From positions 1,798,001 to 1,862,000 of the forward strand of contig NZ_CP147915.1 of the NCBI RefSeq assembly GCF_039645585.1: a DNA stretch of 64,000 bases, given 5' to 3'. Origin of the DNA: Sulfurimonas sp. HSL-1656. GTDB taxonomy: Bacteria; Campylobacterota; Campylobacteria; Campylobacterales; Sulfurimonadaceae. The notes below the pieces were generated by a model, which saw nothing but the letters and a program-made list of their open reading frames with translations, did no database searches and had not been told where the DNA came from. Shown one piece after another: positions 41,571-51,806 of the stretch (its first letter is position 1; each line of letters starts with the position of its first letter). A program made the position numbers and the translations under genes.

Positions 41571-42116
41571 ATGATGGAAACCATGCCGATCGCAAAAGCC
41601 TTTACGCTGATGGAATCCGGCCCGGTCGTCCTTGTGACGACCAAAGACGGAGCGAAAAACAACATCATGACCATCTCCTGGACGATGGTCATGGATTTCA
41701 CGCCGGTGTTCGCCATCACCACGGGGCCCTGGAACTACTCTTTTGCCGCGCTGCAACAAACACGCGAGTGCGTCATTGCGATCCCTACCGTCGACCTTAT
41801 CGACACGGTCGTCGGCATCGGCACCTGCAGCGGCTCGGATACGGACAAATTCGGGAAATTCGGTCTCACCCCTCTTGACGGGGGATTTGTCGGTGCACCG
41901 CTCATCAAAGAGTGCCTGGCGAACATCGAGTGCGAGGTCGTCGATATTATCGAAAAACACAACATCATCGTGCTCGAAGGCGTGGCGGCCTGGTTCGACC
42001 ATGCCCGACAGGAGCAGCGGGCCCTTCACGCCGTCGGCGACGGTACTTTCATCGTCGACGGCGAAAGAATCGACCGCAAGCGGATGATGCGCTCAAAACT
42101 TCCTGACGGCGTCTGA
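41571..42116 (+). CDS. flavin reductase-like FMN-binding protein
   Basis: 181-residue split-barrel flavoprotein. GPVVLVTTKDGAKNNIMTIS and WTMVMDFTPVFAITTGPWNY form the FMN-binding start, ECVIAIPTVDLIDTVVGIGT the next conserved block, and CEVVDIIEKHNIIVLEGVAA the dimer strand. Likely NAD(P)H:flavin oxidoreductase or a related reductase. AAGGAG lies seven bases before the ATG. It follows the DUF3147 gene by 40 bases and may share its transcript. Confidence 0.85.
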   Translation: MMETMPIAKAFTLMESGPVVLVTTKDGAKNNIMTISWTMVMDFTPVFAITTGPWNYSFAALQQTRECVIAIPTVDLIDTVVGIGTCSGSDTDKFGKFGLTPLDGGFVGAPLIKECLANIECEVVDIIEKHNIIVLEGVAAWFDHARQEQRALHAVGDGTFIVDGERIDRKRMMRSKLPDGV

Positions 42117-42155
42117 TTCACAGGAACTCATCTCCCTGCCTGCAAAAAGTAGAAC

Positions 42156-43064
42156 CTATTTCCCCGGCACCACAGGTTTCGCCGAAAACAGCGAAACGTA
42201 AATCCCCGTTCCGATCAGAAGCGCCCCGACAACGTGGTAGAACTGCAGGGTTTCGCCAAGGAAAATGTAGGCCAGAATGGCGCCGAAAAGCGGCATGAGG
42301 TGGGCGAACTGCCCCGTTTTCGCCGCACCGAGGACGTCGATCCCCTTGTTCCAGAAGATATAGGAGAGGATCGAGGCAAAGAGCGAGACGTAGATGAAGT
42401 ATGCCCAGTAGTTTTCAAGCAGCACGGCCTCCGCGTGGAACGTATAGCCCTGCGCCAGGTAGATCGGCAGCAGGTAGAGGAAGCCCAGGTACATATTGGC
42501 CATAAAGAGCTCCGCGCTGCTGTAGCCCGCGGGTTTCAGTTTGAAAAGGACCGAGTAGAGCGCCCACGACAGCGAACTCGCCAGCATCCAGAAGTCGCCG
42601 TGGTTGAGACTTAGCGCCGAGACGCTTCCGAAATCGCCTTTGAGGATCAGGAAAACAACCCCCGCCGTCGACAGCGCGATGCCTGCGACCTGGCGCCCGC
42701 TCACGTCGTGCTTGAGCATCATCGCCGAGAGGATCAGGATCATGATGGGGACGCTGGAGTTGATAAGCAGTGCGTTGGTCGCCGTCGTCGTCTGCAGGGC
42801 GGTGTAAAGGATGGTATTGAAAAACGTCACGCTGAGGATGGCCAGCACGGATGTCACGATGAAGTGTTCGCGGACCAGCTTCAGGACATTACGGAGGCTG
42901 ACATGGTAGAACGCCGGCAGCAGCATGAGGCAGACGAAGGCCCAGCGGAAAAAGGCCAGTTCCAGCGGCTGCACGTCATCCCGGACAAAACGGCCGAGAA
43001 TAAAGTTGCCGGACCAGAAAAGCACGCAGAGGCCGACAAGGAGATAGACGCTGTACTTTTTCAT
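42156..43064 (-). CDS. DMT-superfamily (EamA) transporter
   Basis: 302-residue ten-helix permease with two EamA repeats: LFWSGNFILGRFVRDDVQPL then ELAFFRWAFVCLMLLPAFY in the first, and SSLSWALYSVLFKLKPAGYS with a final PLFGAILAYIFLGETLQFYH in the second. AAGGGGG precedes the ATG. It is only distantly like the DMT gene at 21967, with a different helix 1. Substrate unknown. Confidence 0.88.
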   Translation of the reverse strand: MKKYSVYLLVGLCVLFWSGNFILGRFVRDDVQPLELAFFRWAFVCLMLLPAFYHVSLRNVLKLVREHFIVTSVLAILSVTFFNTILYTALQTTTATNALLINSSVPIMILILSAMMLKHDVSGRQVAGIALSTAGVVFLILKGDFGSVSALSLNHGDFWMLASSLSWALYSVLFKLKPAGYSSAELFMANMYLGFLYLLPIYLAQGYTFHAEAVLLENYWAYFIYVSLFASILSYIFWNKGIDVLGAAKTGQFAHLMPLFGAILAYIFLGETLQFYHVVGALLIGTGIYVSLFSAKPVVPGK

Positions 43065-43182
43065 TGTGCCCCCTTGCCGTTATGAAGCGGCATTGTAACA
43101 ACTTTTTACCACTCGGTGTTTTGAACAAAAGATAATCAACATATCTTTCAGGACACGCCAACGGTTTGGTAGGCTTGGGCAG

Positions 43183-43199
43183 GCTTCCATAGTGGAAGC
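43183..43199. repeat. inverted repeat before the eight-cysteine protein gene
   Basis: GCTTCC, loop ATAGT, GGAAGC, 98 bases before the start codon. Operator or leader hairpin; nothing decides between them. Confidence 0.35.
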
Positions 43200-43296
43200 A
43201 GGTTCGATGCAACAAATGTTTTTTTACTTGCATATCGCCACCATTTCAGTCCCAGCCACTATTACTCGCAACGTATAGATTACGGAGGAATTCATC

Positions 43297-43638
43297 GTGA
43301 AAAAATTGATCTTGGCACTTCTTGCCCTCGGTCTGTTGTTATCAACAAACGTCTTTGCCCAGGATGCCAAATTCTGTGTGCACCTTGACGACCGGTGGGG
43401 TGACAACTGCGGTTCTTCAGACTCATTGTCCATCAAAGTCACCAACCAGTGCAACCAGCGCGTCTATGTCAAGATGTGCCTTGAAAAGAAAAACGGGAAC
43501 TGGTCCTGCGGATCGGACTCCACGCTTGACCCGGGCGAAACCAACAACGGGTTCTACACCTGCCACGCGACGGGCGACTACCAATGGTCGGCCTGTACGG
43601 GCGGCTACAACGAGTGCGGTTTCAAAAATCCGCGCTGA
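43297..43638 (+). CDS. small secreted eight-cysteine protein
   Basis: 113 residues starting with GTG after GGAGG. The signal peptide is MKKLILALLALGLLLSTNVFA. The mature part of about 92 residues has eight cysteines, enough for four disulfides, and is rich in Asn, Gly, Trp and Tyr: AKFCVHLDDRWGDNCGS, VTNQCNQRVYVKMCLEKKNG, GFYTCHATGDYQWSACTGGY. I recognise no family; the NxCxxxVYVKMC strand pattern recalls small beta-rich secreted proteins. The 232 bases before it are AT-rich and hold an inverted repeat (43183-43199). Codon choice looks less GC-biased than its neighbours, so acquisition is possible. Confidence 0.62.
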   Translation: MKKLILALLALGLLLSTNVFAQDAKFCVHLDDRWGDNCGSSDSLSIKVTNQCNQRVYVKMCLEKKNGNWSCGSDSTLDPGETNNGFYTCHATGDYQWSACTGGYNECGFKNPR

Positions 43639-43781
43639 CCCTCAATACTATTCCTTGGAGTGCGGCCAATCATTTTGATCTGGGCAAAACGGCGCCGTCC
43701 TCCAATCCCCACTTCACTGCCGAAAGCACCCTGCTACCCTTATGCCCGAAGCGTCATCATGAATTGGCTATGATAAACACT

Positions 43782-44645
43782 ATGTTACACCGCTACAGGA
43801 CACGCGTCATGACTGTGCTCACCTTTTTCCTCGGCATCCTGGCCCTGCTGCTCGTCGCCCTCGTGCTGCTGCGCTACTATGACTACCGTGCGGAAGCGCA
43901 AGAATGGCAGCGGCTGCGCTCAAAACAGCCCCTCCAGCCTGCGCGTTTCGACCCGGTAATGGTCACGGAGCTGCCCGTTGCGGCGCAGCGTTACTTCGCC
44001 TATACCATCGCTCCCGGCACGCCCCTGCTAAACGTCGCCGAGATCGACATGAAGGGGCGGTTCAGCCTCAAGCCGCCCGAGTACCTGCCCATGGAAGCCC
44101 GGCAGATCCTCGCCCTGCCCCACGGGTTTGTCTGGAAGATGCACCTCATCGGCGGCCTGCCCGTTTCCGGTTCCGATACGGGCAGCTGGACGCGCTTCAG
44201 GATACTGGGGCTCGTGCCCGTCGCCCGGGCGGGCGGCGAGGCGGACCATACCCGCTCCGCCTTCGGCCGCTACGTCATCGAGGCCCTCTTCTGGACCCCG
44301 GCGGCCCTGCTGCCCGGACCGGGCATCACATGGGAGTCGGTAAGCGAAAACGTCGCCCGCGTCACCGTAACAAAGGGCGAGCTTTCACAGGCAGTGGAGA
44401 TCACGCTGGGCGACGACGGACGGCCCGTTGAAGTCTCCATGATGCGCTGGAGCAATGCCAACCCGCAAAAAACGTACCGGCTGCAGCCCTTCGGCGGGAC
44501 GCTGTCGGATTTCCGCGACGTCTCCGGTTACCGCCTCCCCTTCAGGGTCGAAGGGGGCAATATGTTCGGCACCGGTGAATACTTCCCCTTTTACAAGGCG
44601 GAAGTCACGGCGATCCGTTTCCCTTCACCCTCGCCGCTGCAGTGA
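43782..44645 (+). CDS. DUF6544-like membrane-anchored protein
   Basis: 287 residues. One N-terminal helix (VLTFFLGILALLLVALVLLR) precedes a beta-rich domain whose landmarks match the DUF6544 (formerly DUF6920) family: ELPVAAQRYFAYTIAPGTPL, ILALPHGFVWKMHLIGGLPV, SGSDTGSWTRFRILGLVPVA and ALFWTPAALLPGPGITWESV. Function unknown. Start is uncertain: ATG 43782 follows a -10-like TATGAT (43769-43774) by seven bases and would be leaderless; ATG 43809 has AGGA upstream; ATG 43770 is also in frame. Confidence 0.68.
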   Translation: MLHRYRTRVMTVLTFFLGILALLLVALVLLRYYDYRAEAQEWQRLRSKQPLQPARFDPVMVTELPVAAQRYFAYTIAPGTPLLNVAEIDMKGRFSLKPPEYLPMEARQILALPHGFVWKMHLIGGLPVSGSDTGSWTRFRILGLVPVARAGGEADHTRSAFGRYVIEALFWTPAALLPGPGITWESVSENVARVTVTKGELSQAVEITLGDDGRPVEVSMMRWSNANPQKTYRLQPFGGTLSDFRDVSGYRLPFRVEGGNMFGTGEYFPFYKAEVTAIRFPSPSPLQ

Positions 44646-44731
44646 CCTTCCTGAAAAAAACTGGTAAATGATTAAAAATTATGATAGTCTGATGCCAGAG
44701 AAAGCATTGCGTGCGTAGAGGAGGGAATGAC

Positions 44732-45616
44732 ATGTACCGTATCAACAGGGAGAAGCTCCAGGCCATTATCCAGGAACTGGACCAGGCCATGTACAATCAC
44801 AGCCAATGGTACCAGAACATCATCCGTTCCCTCGTCTGCCGCCTCCCCTTCGATCACCGGGACCTGGCCGATGACGCCCACCGCCAATGCACGTTCGGCC
44901 AGTGGTACTATCACTGTAGCGACGCCGAAATCCAGCAGAACAAGACCTTCCAGTCCATCCGCACCGAACACCGTCAGACCCACCAGTTTGTCCAGAAACT
45001 CCTGCAGGCCTCGGAAAAGAACAAACCGGTGCTGCCCATCGACTACGACAACTTCGCCAACGCCGTCGAGCGGCTGCGCCTGAACATGCAGACGCTCAAA
45101 TACGAGCTCGAAGAGACCCTCTACAACCGCGATCCGCTCACCGGGGTCAGCAACCGTATCAGCATGCTCAGCGACCTGCGCAAACAGATGGAGCTGATCG
45201 AGCGCCACGTCGAGACGACGGTGATCGCCATTCTCGACCTTGACCACTTCAAACAGGTCAACGACAGCTACGGCCACCCGATGGGTGACACGGTCCTCTC
45301 CGAAATCGCGGCGTTTATTCTGCAGCACCTGCGCGCGTACGACAGCATCTACCGCTACGGCGGCGAGGAGTTCCTGATCATGATGCCCCACTCCGATCTC
45401 GACACGGCTACCGCCATCATCGAACGTATCCGCGAGGGCGTCGGAAACGTCCGGACACGCAGCAGCGGCGGCGAACCGATCAGCGTCACCGTTTCGGCCG
45501 GCCTGACGCAGCTACGCGAACACCAGAGCATCGAAGCCGCCATCCAGAGTGCCGACAAGGCCCTTTACGATGCGAAGCTGCTGGGGCGCAACCGGGTGGT
45601 CGTCGCGTCTTCATAA
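44732..45616 (+). CDS. dgcZ: zinc-sensing diguanylate cyclase (CZB-GGDEF, DgcZ-like)
   Basis: 294-residue c-di-GMP synthase. The N-terminal CZB domain has the zinc ligands His23 (NHSQWYQ), Cys53 (QCTFGQWYY), His80 and His84, one residue off the E. coli DgcZ positions as I recall them. The GGDEF domain has the metal/substrate sites DLDHFKQVNDSYGHPMGD and active loop YGGEEF. The inhibitory site RxxD (RAYD) sits five residues before the loop. Domain order and length match DgcZ, in which zinc binding represses activity. GAGG lies a few bases before the ATG at 44732. A GTG 21 bases upstream is less likely. Confidence 0.88.
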   Translation: MYRINREKLQAIIQELDQAMYNHSQWYQNIIRSLVCRLPFDHRDLADDAHRQCTFGQWYYHCSDAEIQQNKTFQSIRTEHRQTHQFVQKLLQASEKNKPVLPIDYDNFANAVERLRLNMQTLKYELEETLYNRDPLTGVSNRISMLSDLRKQMELIERHVETTVIAILDLDHFKQVNDSYGHPMGDTVLSEIAAFILQHLRAYDSIYRYGGEEFLIMMPHSDLDTATAIIERIREGVGNVRTRSSGGEPISVTVSAGLTQLREHQSIEAAIQSADKALYDAKLLGRNRVVVASS

Positions 45617-45671
45617 GACAACTGTTTGTAGTGATTTGATCCAGGGTAGTTGAGGAAAAAAGTGAAAGAAG

Positions 45672-45693
45672 CGGGAACGCCGCGGCGCTCCCG
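45672..45693. terminator. terminator hairpin between converging dgcZ and acs
   Basis: CGGGA-A-CGCC, GC, GGCG-C-TCCCG. The T-rich side (CTTCTTTCACTTTTTT) follows on the minus strand, so it mainly serves the acetate operon. Confidence 0.6.
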
Positions 45694-45701
45694 AAGAGGG
45701 G

Positions 45702-47675
45702 TTATACGCGGCAGGCGTTGACGACTTCCTGGATCTTCTCGACGACACTGGGGTCTTCGAGTGTCGATGTATCCTGGGTGATCGCCTCGCCCTTGGCGAT
45801 AGAGCGGAGGATGCGGCGCATGATCTTGCCCGAACGGGTCTTCGGCAGGCCCGGAACGAAGGCGATGTCGTCACAGACGGCGATGTTGCCGATCTCCGTT
45901 TTGATGACATTGTTGATCTCTTTGCTCATCTCGACGTCTTCAGCCATGCTCTCCTCACCTTTGAGGACGATATAAGCAAAGATGGACTCACCCTTGATAT
46001 CGTGCGGCTTGCCGACGACGGCGACTTCGGCGACGTTGGAGTGTTTCTTACACGCCGCTTCGACCTCGGCCGTTCCCATACGGTGGCCGGAGACGTTGAT
46101 GACGTCGTCCGTACGGCCCGTGATGGTGATGTAACCGTCCTCGTCGTAGTTCGCGCCGTCTCCGGTGAAGTAGACCGGCTCGCCGTCTTTCTTGACGTCG
46201 CCGAAGTAGGACTTCACGAAACGCTCCGGGTCTCCCCAGACGCCGCGGATCATCGACGGCCACGGCTTGGTGACACACATGTAGCCGCTCTCGCCGGCAC
46301 CGACTTTTTTACCGGTCTGCGGGTCGAGGATCTCGCCCATGATGCCCGGCAGCGGCAGGGTGGCACAGGCCGGTTTGATCGGCGTCGCCCCCGGCAGCGG
46401 CGTGACGATGTGGCCGCCCGTTTCCGTCTGCCAGTAGGTGTCGACGATGGCGCATTTGCTCCCGCCGATCTCCTCGTAGTACCACTTCCACGCCGGCGGG
46501 TCGATCGGCTCGCCGACGGTACCGAGGACCTTCAGGCTGGAGAGGTCGTACTTCTTCGGCTCTTCCGCACCCGTCTTGTGCAGGACGCGGATCGCCGTCG
46601 GCGCCGTGTAGAACTGGTTGATCTTGTACTCTTCGACCATTTTCCACGGGCGTCCCGCGTCCGGATAGGTCGGGACCCCTTCGAACATCAGCGTCGTCGC
46701 GCCCATCGCGAGCGGGCCGTAGACGATGTAGGTGTGGCCGGTGATCCAGCCGATGTCCGCCGTACACCAGTAAGTGTCGTTCTCTTTGACGTCGAAGACC
46801 CACTCCATCGTCATCTGTGCCCAGAGGATGTAGCCGGCCGTGTTGTGCTGGACCCCCTTCGGTTTGCCCGTGGAACCGGAGGTGTAGAGCAGGAACATCG
46901 GGTCTTCCGCGTCCATCGGTTCGCTTTCGCAGACGGCGGACTGCTGGTCGATCATCTCGTTATAGGAGTAGTCACGGCCCGCTTTCCATTCGACATCCTC
47001 GCCGTTGCGCTGAACGACGAGGACCTTCTCGACGCATTCGCAGCCCGATTCCAGCGCTTTGTCGACGACCGGCTTGAGCATGTACGGCTTGTCCTTGCGG
47101 AAGGCGCCGTCGGCCGTGATGACGAGCTTCGCCTCGGCGTCGATGACACGGTCGCGCAGCGCTTCCGCGGAGAACCCGCCGAAGACGATGGAGTGGATCG
47201 CACCGATACGCGTACACGCCAGCATGGCGTAGGCCGCTTCGAGGATCATCGGCATATAGATGACGACGCGGTCGCCCTTCTTGATACCGAACTCTTTCTT
47301 GAGCAGGTTCGCCATTTTGTTGACGTTGTAGTAGAGCTCAAGGTAGGTGACGATCTGCTTGTCGCCGCGGTCCCCTTCGAAAATGATCGCCGCTTTGTTC
47401 TTGCGGGAGTCGAGATGACGGTCGATACACTGGTGCGCGACGTTCAGTTTTCCGCCTTCGAACCATTTGACAAAAGGCATGTTGCTGTCGTCGAGCACTT
47501 TGCCGTACGGCTCGAACCAGTCAATCTTCTCTTTCGCGAAGTGGTCCCAGAACCCTTCGTAATCCTCTTCGGCCCATGACGCCAGTTCTTTGTATTCGCA
47601 CATGTTCTTGATGCGTGCCGTTTTGGCAAACTCGCGGTTTGGCTGAAAAACCGGTTTGACTGTTGTATCACTCAT
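45702..47675 (-). CDS. acs: acetyl-CoA synthetase
   Basis: 657-residue AMP-forming ligase making acetyl-CoA from acetate, ATP and CoA. Core motifs: [20 protein letters not shown] (P-loop), [16 protein letters not shown] (adenylate binding), [20 protein letters not shown] (hinge Asp), and [11 protein letters not shown] with the catalytic lysine whose acetylation silences the enzyme in other bacteria. AGGAGAG lies before the ATG. It overlaps the exonuclease gene by ATGA and ends the acetate operon. Confidence 0.97.
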   Translation of the reverse strand: MSDTTVKPVFQPNREFAKTARIKNMCEYKELASWAEEDYEGFWDHFAKEKIDWFEPYGKVLDDSNMPFVKWFEGGKLNVAHQCIDRHLDSRKNKAAIIFEGDRGDKQIVTYLELYYNVNKMANLLKKEFGIKKGDRVVIYMPMILEAAYAMLACTRIGAIHSIVFGGFSAEALRDRVIDAEAKLVITADGAFRKDKPYMLKPVVDKALESGCECVEKVLVVQRNGEDVEWKAGRDYSYNEMIDQQSAVCESEPMDAEDPMFLLYTSGSTGKPKGVQHNTAGYILWAQMTMEWVFDVKENDTYWCTADIGWITGHTYIVYGPLAMGATTLMFEGVPTYPDAGRPWKMVEEYKINQFYTAPTAIRVLHKTGAEEPKKYDLSSLKVLGTVGEPIDPPAWKWYYEEIGGSKCAIVDTYWQTETGGHIVTPLPGATPIKPACATLPLPGIMGEILDPQTGKKVGAGESGYMCVTKPWPSMIRGVWGDPERFVKSYFGDVKKDGEPVYFTGDGANYDEDGYITITGRTDDVINVSGHRMGTAEVEAACKKHSNVAEVAVVGKPHDIKGESIFAYIVLKGEESMAEDVEMSKEINNVIKTEIGNIAVCDDIAFVPGLPKTRSGKIMRRILRSIAKGEAITQDTSTLEDPSVVEKIQEVVNACRV

Positions 47676-48301
47676 GTTCTCTCTCCTGTTTTGAGTTTAA
47701 TCGTATTGTTCAATTTTATAAAGATCATTGCCGTCATGATCGCGTCGTTGACGGCGTTATGCCGCCCCATCGGGGGCACTCCCAGGTTGGCAAGGATTGT
47801 ATCAAAGCGTAAATCAATGTTTCCTTGCGGAATCCCGAAATTTTTTTTGTCAAAGTAAAGGCCCGAAACCTCTATTTTCGGGTTGGGAAGCTCCACCCCG
47901 AGCCAGGGTTTGACGTAGCGGTTGATCATCGCCACGTCAAACTCCAGATAATACCCTGCCAGCGGCCGCGGGCCGATAAACTGCAGGAACCTTTCAATCC
48001 CCTCCGGCGGAGAGAGCGCATACTCAAGGTCGCAGGGCCTGATACCGTGCACCTCGATGCTCTCCGCCGGGATGGGCCTGTCCGTTTTGAGGTAGACCTC
48101 GAAGGTCTCGGAGGTGAGGATCCGGTTGCCTTTCACCTTCACCGCGCCGATGGAGATCACCTCGTCTTTCCTGGGATCGAGCCCCGTCGTCTCCGTGTCG
48201 AAAACGACCACCTCGTCACCGTCATAGGGCTCGAACAAAAAGGCGTATGCCTCGTCCTTGAGCCTCTTGCGGTTCCGTTTTCTGCGCCACGCCCCGAACA
48301 T
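47672..48301 (-). CDS. DnaQ-like 3'-5' exonuclease
   Basis: 209-residue DEDDh exonuclease. Exo I is [20 protein letters not shown], Exo II lies in [15 protein letters not shown], Exo III is [15 protein letters not shown]. It has no polymerase or UVR domain. The ATG at 48301 overlaps the DUF294 stop as TGATG; a GTG one codon earlier is possible. Its steady place between a DUF294 protein and acs is known in other proteobacteria, but the reason is not understood. Confidence 0.88.
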   Translation of the reverse strand: MFGAWRRKRNRKRLKDEAYAFLFEPYDGDEVVVFDTETTGLDPRKDEVISIGAVKVKGNRILTSETFEVYLKTDRPIPAESIEVHGIRPCDLEYALSPPEGIERFLQFIGPRPLAGYYLEFDVAMINRYVKPWLGVELPNPKIEVSGLYFDKKNFGIPQGNIDLRFDTILANLGVPPMGRHNAVNDAIMTAMIFIKLNNTIKLKTGERT

Positions 48302-50118
48302 CACATCACCATGTTCAGGTGGAAGTGATAGGTCAGCAGTTTCTTGAGGGCATTGACGACCTTGAAACTGTCCTTGAGCAGGTCCCGCTCCAGCTTGTCG
48401 AGCTCACCGGGACGGACCTCGTTGAGCATCCATTCGTCGCCGGGGCGTGCCAGGCGGGCCCGCAGCCTGATCGAGAGCAGCGTGTCATACGCCTCCATCA
48501 GCTCCGCCGAGAAGGTCTTGTCGAACACCCCGATATTGTTGAGCTGCTTGATCCGCTCGAAGGTGTTCGTCTCGCGGATCTTCTTCTGCAGCGCCAGGAC
48601 GCGGATGCCGTGGACGATGGCGAAGATGCCCCCTTTTTTCAGGTTCAGCGTGTTGCCCTGGCTGCGTTCGACGACCAGCCCCGAAAAGAGGCTCAGCGGT
48701 GTTTCGAAGCTCAGTGCCGCCTTCGCCATATGGGCCAGGACGTCGTCACGCCCCTCAAAGCGGCCGTAGAGGTACTGTTTGGCACGTTCCAGGAGCTCCG
48801 CGTTCCCGGCGACGCAGCGCGCATCCAGGAAGATGTCGAGGTTCTGCAGCGCCGCCTCGTCCATCGAGCCGACCCAACCGTCGATATCGGACTGGTACGC
48901 ACCCAGCGGGCGGCGCCACTGAGGGTTGGTGACCATGACGTTGCCCGGGCAGTCGGGGAAGCCGAGCTGCCGCAGAGCGTCGTTCATCGCGGCCATCTCT
49001 TCGGCAAAATCCTTCCCGCACCCCTCGCGGATAATGAGGCCGTTGTCCTGGTCGGTGCGCAGGATCTGCTCGCCGCGCCCTTCGCTCCCCATCACTATAA
49101 GGGCGCAGTCGTCCCGGTGCTCCGGCGCGACGCAGAACTCGAACACCTTGCGGTAGATCTTCGTATTGAGGGCATTGACCAGTTTGGTGATATAGCGGAC
49201 CTTGACCCCCTTGGTGTGCAGGGAACGGATCAGGTTGACCATCTCTTCGCCGATGCGCTGAAGCGCCGCGATGCTGTCGGCTTTCTCCACCTGCATCGCC
49301 ACCAGGTAGGAGTGGCTGGCGAAGAAGCTGAGCAGGTCGAGCTGCTCGAGGATACCGACGACACTGCCCCCGTCCGTCACGGCGATCCGTTTGATGTGGT
49401 GCGCGGTGAACTGCAGCAGCGCGTTAAAGAGGAAGTCCTGTTTTTCGATGGTGATCAGCGGGCGGGTGGCGATGGTCCCGATCGCGGCGGAGGCCTCGAC
49501 AGCACCCATCAGGACGCTTCGGCGCAGGTCCGTATCGGTCACGATACCGTAGCCCTCTTCGCCTTCGACGAGGATCGCCGGGCTCTTCATCGCCTCCATC
49601 CGGCGCACCGCCTCCGCAATGGGGGTCTCACCCGCGACGATGCAGGGCGTATGCAGGTAGATATCCCCGATGCGCGCCACCATGAACGGTGTCAGGTCGT
49701 TCTGCTGCTTGAGCATTTTGAGCTGTTCGTGCTTGGTGACAAAGTCTTCGAGGTAGAAGTGTTTGAAGGCGTCGTGGTCCTGGATGAGATCGAGAAAGAC
49801 CTGTTTGGGGAGTTCGTAGCAGATGAGATCTTCGTGCACGACGAAGCGTTTGTCCGTTTTGCCGTAGATGAGGGCGTCGGCGTCGAAGCTGTCCATCGCC
49901 CCGTAGACGTCGGTCAGCTCCTCGCCCAGCCACTCATGCACGCTGCCTTTGATGATGATGTAGAGGCACTCCGCTGGGACGTTGGGCGAGACCAGTACCG
50001 TCTCCTGCGGATAGTAGGCGATATCCATCTGCGCCATGACGTTGTCCAGCGCCCGCGATGACAACAGGTCAAAGGGGTGCATCGACGCCAAAAGCTGCTT
50101 CTGGTCGAATATGCTCAT
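48301..50118 (-). CDS. DUF294 protein: cNMP-binding, CBS pair and GlnD-like nucleotidyltransferase
   Basis: 605 residues. A cyclic-nucleotide-binding-like domain (about 15-130, ECLYIIIKGSVHEWLGEEL) is followed by two CBS motifs (about 155-275, with GIVTDTDLRRSVL and VGILEQLDLLSFF). A nucleotidyltransferase-like domain follows (CALIVMGSEGRGEQILRTDQ, then DN), with the GS and DxD-type residues of the GlnD family, and a helical DUF294_C end. Likely a regulator that senses adenylate or cyclic nucleotides and modifies or controls acetate transport or activation. This is inferred from co-location, not shown. GAGG precedes the ATG. Confidence 0.88.
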   Translation of the reverse strand: MSIFDQKQLLASMHPFDLLSSRALDNVMAQMDIAYYPQETVLVSPNVPAECLYIIIKGSVHEWLGEELTDVYGAMDSFDADALIYGKTDKRFVVHEDLICYELPKQVFLDLIQDHDAFKHFYLEDFVTKHEQLKMLKQQNDLTPFMVARIGDIYLHTPCIVAGETPIAEAVRRMEAMKSPAILVEGEEGYGIVTDTDLRRSVLMGAVEASAAIGTIATRPLITIEKQDFLFNALLQFTAHHIKRIAVTDGGSVVGILEQLDLLSFFASHSYLVAMQVEKADSIAALQRIGEEMVNLIRSLHTKGVKVRYITKLVNALNTKIYRKVFEFCVAPEHRDDCALIVMGSEGRGEQILRTDQDNGLIIREGCGKDFAEEMAAMNDALRQLGFPDCPGNVMVTNPQWRRPLGAYQSDIDGWVGSMDEAALQNLDIFLDARCVAGNAELLERAKQYLYGRFEGRDDVLAHMAKAALSFETPLSLFSGLVVERSQGNTLNLKKGGIFAIVHGIRVLALQKKIRETNTFERIKQLNNIGVFDKTFSAELMEAYDTLLSIRLRARLARPGDEWMLNEVRPGELDKLERDLLKDSFKVVNALKKLLTYHFHLNMVM

Positions 50119-50136
50119 TAATACCTCATGCTAACA

Positions 50137-50153
50137 CGGGAGCCACGCTCCCG
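50137..50153 (-). other. intercistronic hairpin after actP
   Basis: CGGGAGC, loop of three, GCTCCCG: a 7-bp stem just four bases after the actP stop and before the DUF294 ribosome-binding site, without a T tract. It may set unequal expression by protecting the upstream mRNA or by partial termination. Confidence 0.5.
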
Positions 50154-50156
50154 CAA

Positions 50157-51806
50157 TTAATGGCTGACGGCGCCTTCGGCACCGATACCAGTCTGTGAAC
50201 GGATGTTCTGGGCCTCGAAGGCTTCACGTTCGTTCTCGCCGTCCGCGCTCTTGTCGGTAATGGAGAAGAACCAGATACCGACGAAGGCGACCGTGACGGA
50301 GAAGAGCGCCGGGTACTTGTACGGGAAGACCGCTTCCGCGTTACCGAGGATCTGTACCCAGACGATGGGGCCCAGGATCACCAGCAGTACCGCCGTAGCG
50401 AGTCCCAGCGAACCGCCGATGACGGCACCGCGTGTGGTCAGTCTCTTCCAGAACATGGAGAGGAAGAGCACCGGGAAGTTCGCGGATGCGGCGATGGCGA
50501 AGGCCAGACCGACCATGAACGCGATGTTCTGCTTCTCAAACGCAATCCCCAGCAGGATCGCGACGATCCCCATGACGACGACGGCGATCTTGGAGATGCG
50601 CATCTCCTGCATCTCGTCGACCTGCCCGCGGCGGAAGACGTTGGCGTAGAGGTCGTGGCTGATCGCCGAAGCACCCGCCAGCGTCAGACCGGAGACGACC
50701 GCGAGGATCGTCGCGAAGGCCACCGCCGAGATGAAGCCGAGGAAGAAGTTCCCGCCGACCGCGTGGCTGAGGTGGATCGCCGCCATGTTGTTACCGCCGA
50801 GCAGTGCGCCCGCCGCATCAAGGTAGTGCGGGTTGGTCGCCACCATGACAATCGCCCCGAACCCGATGATAAAAGTCAGGATATAGAAATAGCCGATGAA
50901 ACCGGTCGCATAGAAGACCGATTTGCGTGCCTCTTTGGCGTCGGAGACGGTAAAGAAGCGCATCAGGATATGCGGCAGACCCGCCGTACCGAACATCAGC
51001 GCGATACCGAGGCTGATCGCGGAGACCGGGTCGCTGACCAGGCCGCCCGGGCTCATGATGGCATCGTGCGTGCTGTGGACTTCGACCGCTTTCGAGAAGA
51101 GCGCTTCAAAGCTGAACCCGAAGTGCGCCATGACGGCGATCGCCATAAAGGTCGCACCGGAGAGCAGCAGCCCCGCCTTGATGATCTGGACCCACGTCGT
51201 CGCCAGCATCCCGCCGAAGGTGACGTAGAGGATCATAAGCACACCGACCAGGATGACCGCGACCTCGTACGGCAGACCGAAGAGGATCTGGATCAGCTTG
51301 CCCGAACCGACCATCTGCGCGATCAGGTAGAGCGTCACCGTCGCGATGGAGCCGAAGGCCGCCAGGGTACGGATCGGTGTCTGTCTCAGGCGGAAGGAGG
51401 CGACGTCGGCAAAGGTGTACTTGCCAAGGTTGCGCAGGCGCTCCGCCACGAGGAAGAGGATCAGCGGCCAGCCGACCAGGAAACCGATGGAGTAGATCAG
51501 CCCGTCATACCCTTTGAGGAAGACGAGGCCGGAGATCCCCAGGAACGATGCGGCGGACATGTAGTCGCCCGCAATCGCCATCCCGTTCTGGAAGCCCGTG
51601 ATCCCGCCGCCGGCGGTATAGAAGTCCTTGGCCGTTTTCGTGCGCTTGGCCGCCCAGTAGGTAATACCCAGCGTCGCACCGACGAAGACGAGGAACATCA
51701 CGATCGCGGAGACGTTCAGCGGCTGTTTTTCCACGGCACCCTCAATGGCGCCCGATGCCATCAGCGTGGATGCTGCGGCGGTCAAAAGAATGAGAAGACG
51801 TTTCAT
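50157..51806 (-). CDS. actP: cation/acetate symporter
   Basis: 549-residue sodium:solute symporter (SSF) with a signal-like N-terminal segment and 13-14 helices. [20 protein letters not shown] followed by YMSAASFLG is the SSF/ActP signature; [20 protein letters not shown] is the conserved helix 6-7 region. It imports acetate and similar short carboxylates using Na+ or H+. Its ATG overlaps the DUF485 stop as ATGA, the same pairing as E. coli yjcH-actP. Confidence 0.95.
   Translation of the reverse strand: MKRLLILLTAAASTLMASGAIEGAVEKQPLNVSAIVMFLVFVGATLGITYWAAKRTKTAKDFYTAGGGITGFQNGMAIAGDYMSAASFLGISGLVFLKGYDGLIYSIGFLVGWPLILFLVAERLRNLGKYTFADVASFRLRQTPIRTLAAFGSIATVTLYLIAQMVGSGKLIQILFGLPYEVAVILVGVLMILYVTFGGMLATTWVQIIKAGLLLSGATFMAIAVMAHFGFSFEALFSKAVEVHSTHDAIMSPGGLVSDPVSAISLGIALMFGTAGLPHILMRFFTVSDAKEARKSVFYATGFIGYFYILTFIIGFGAIVMVATNPHYLDAAGALLGGNNMAAIHLSHAVGGNFFLGFISAVAFATILAVVSGLTLAGASAISHDLYANVFRRGQVDEMQEMRISKIAVVVMGIVAILLGIAFEKQNIAFMVGLAFAIAASANFPVLFLSMFWKRLTTRGAVIGGSLGLATAVLLVILGPIVWVQILGNAEAVFPYKYPALFSVTVAFVGIWFFSITDKSADGENEREAFEAQNIRSQTGIGAEGAVSH

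Noticed and set aside
43141-43260. Possible tRNA or small RNA in the gap before the eight-cysteine protein
   Set aside because: Only one 6-bp stem is present; no cloverleaf arms or T-loop sequence can be fitted.
46002-50061. Long plus-strand frames opposite acs and the DUF294 gene
   Set aside because: Both opposite strands encode unmistakable conserved enzymes; the plus frames show no domain.
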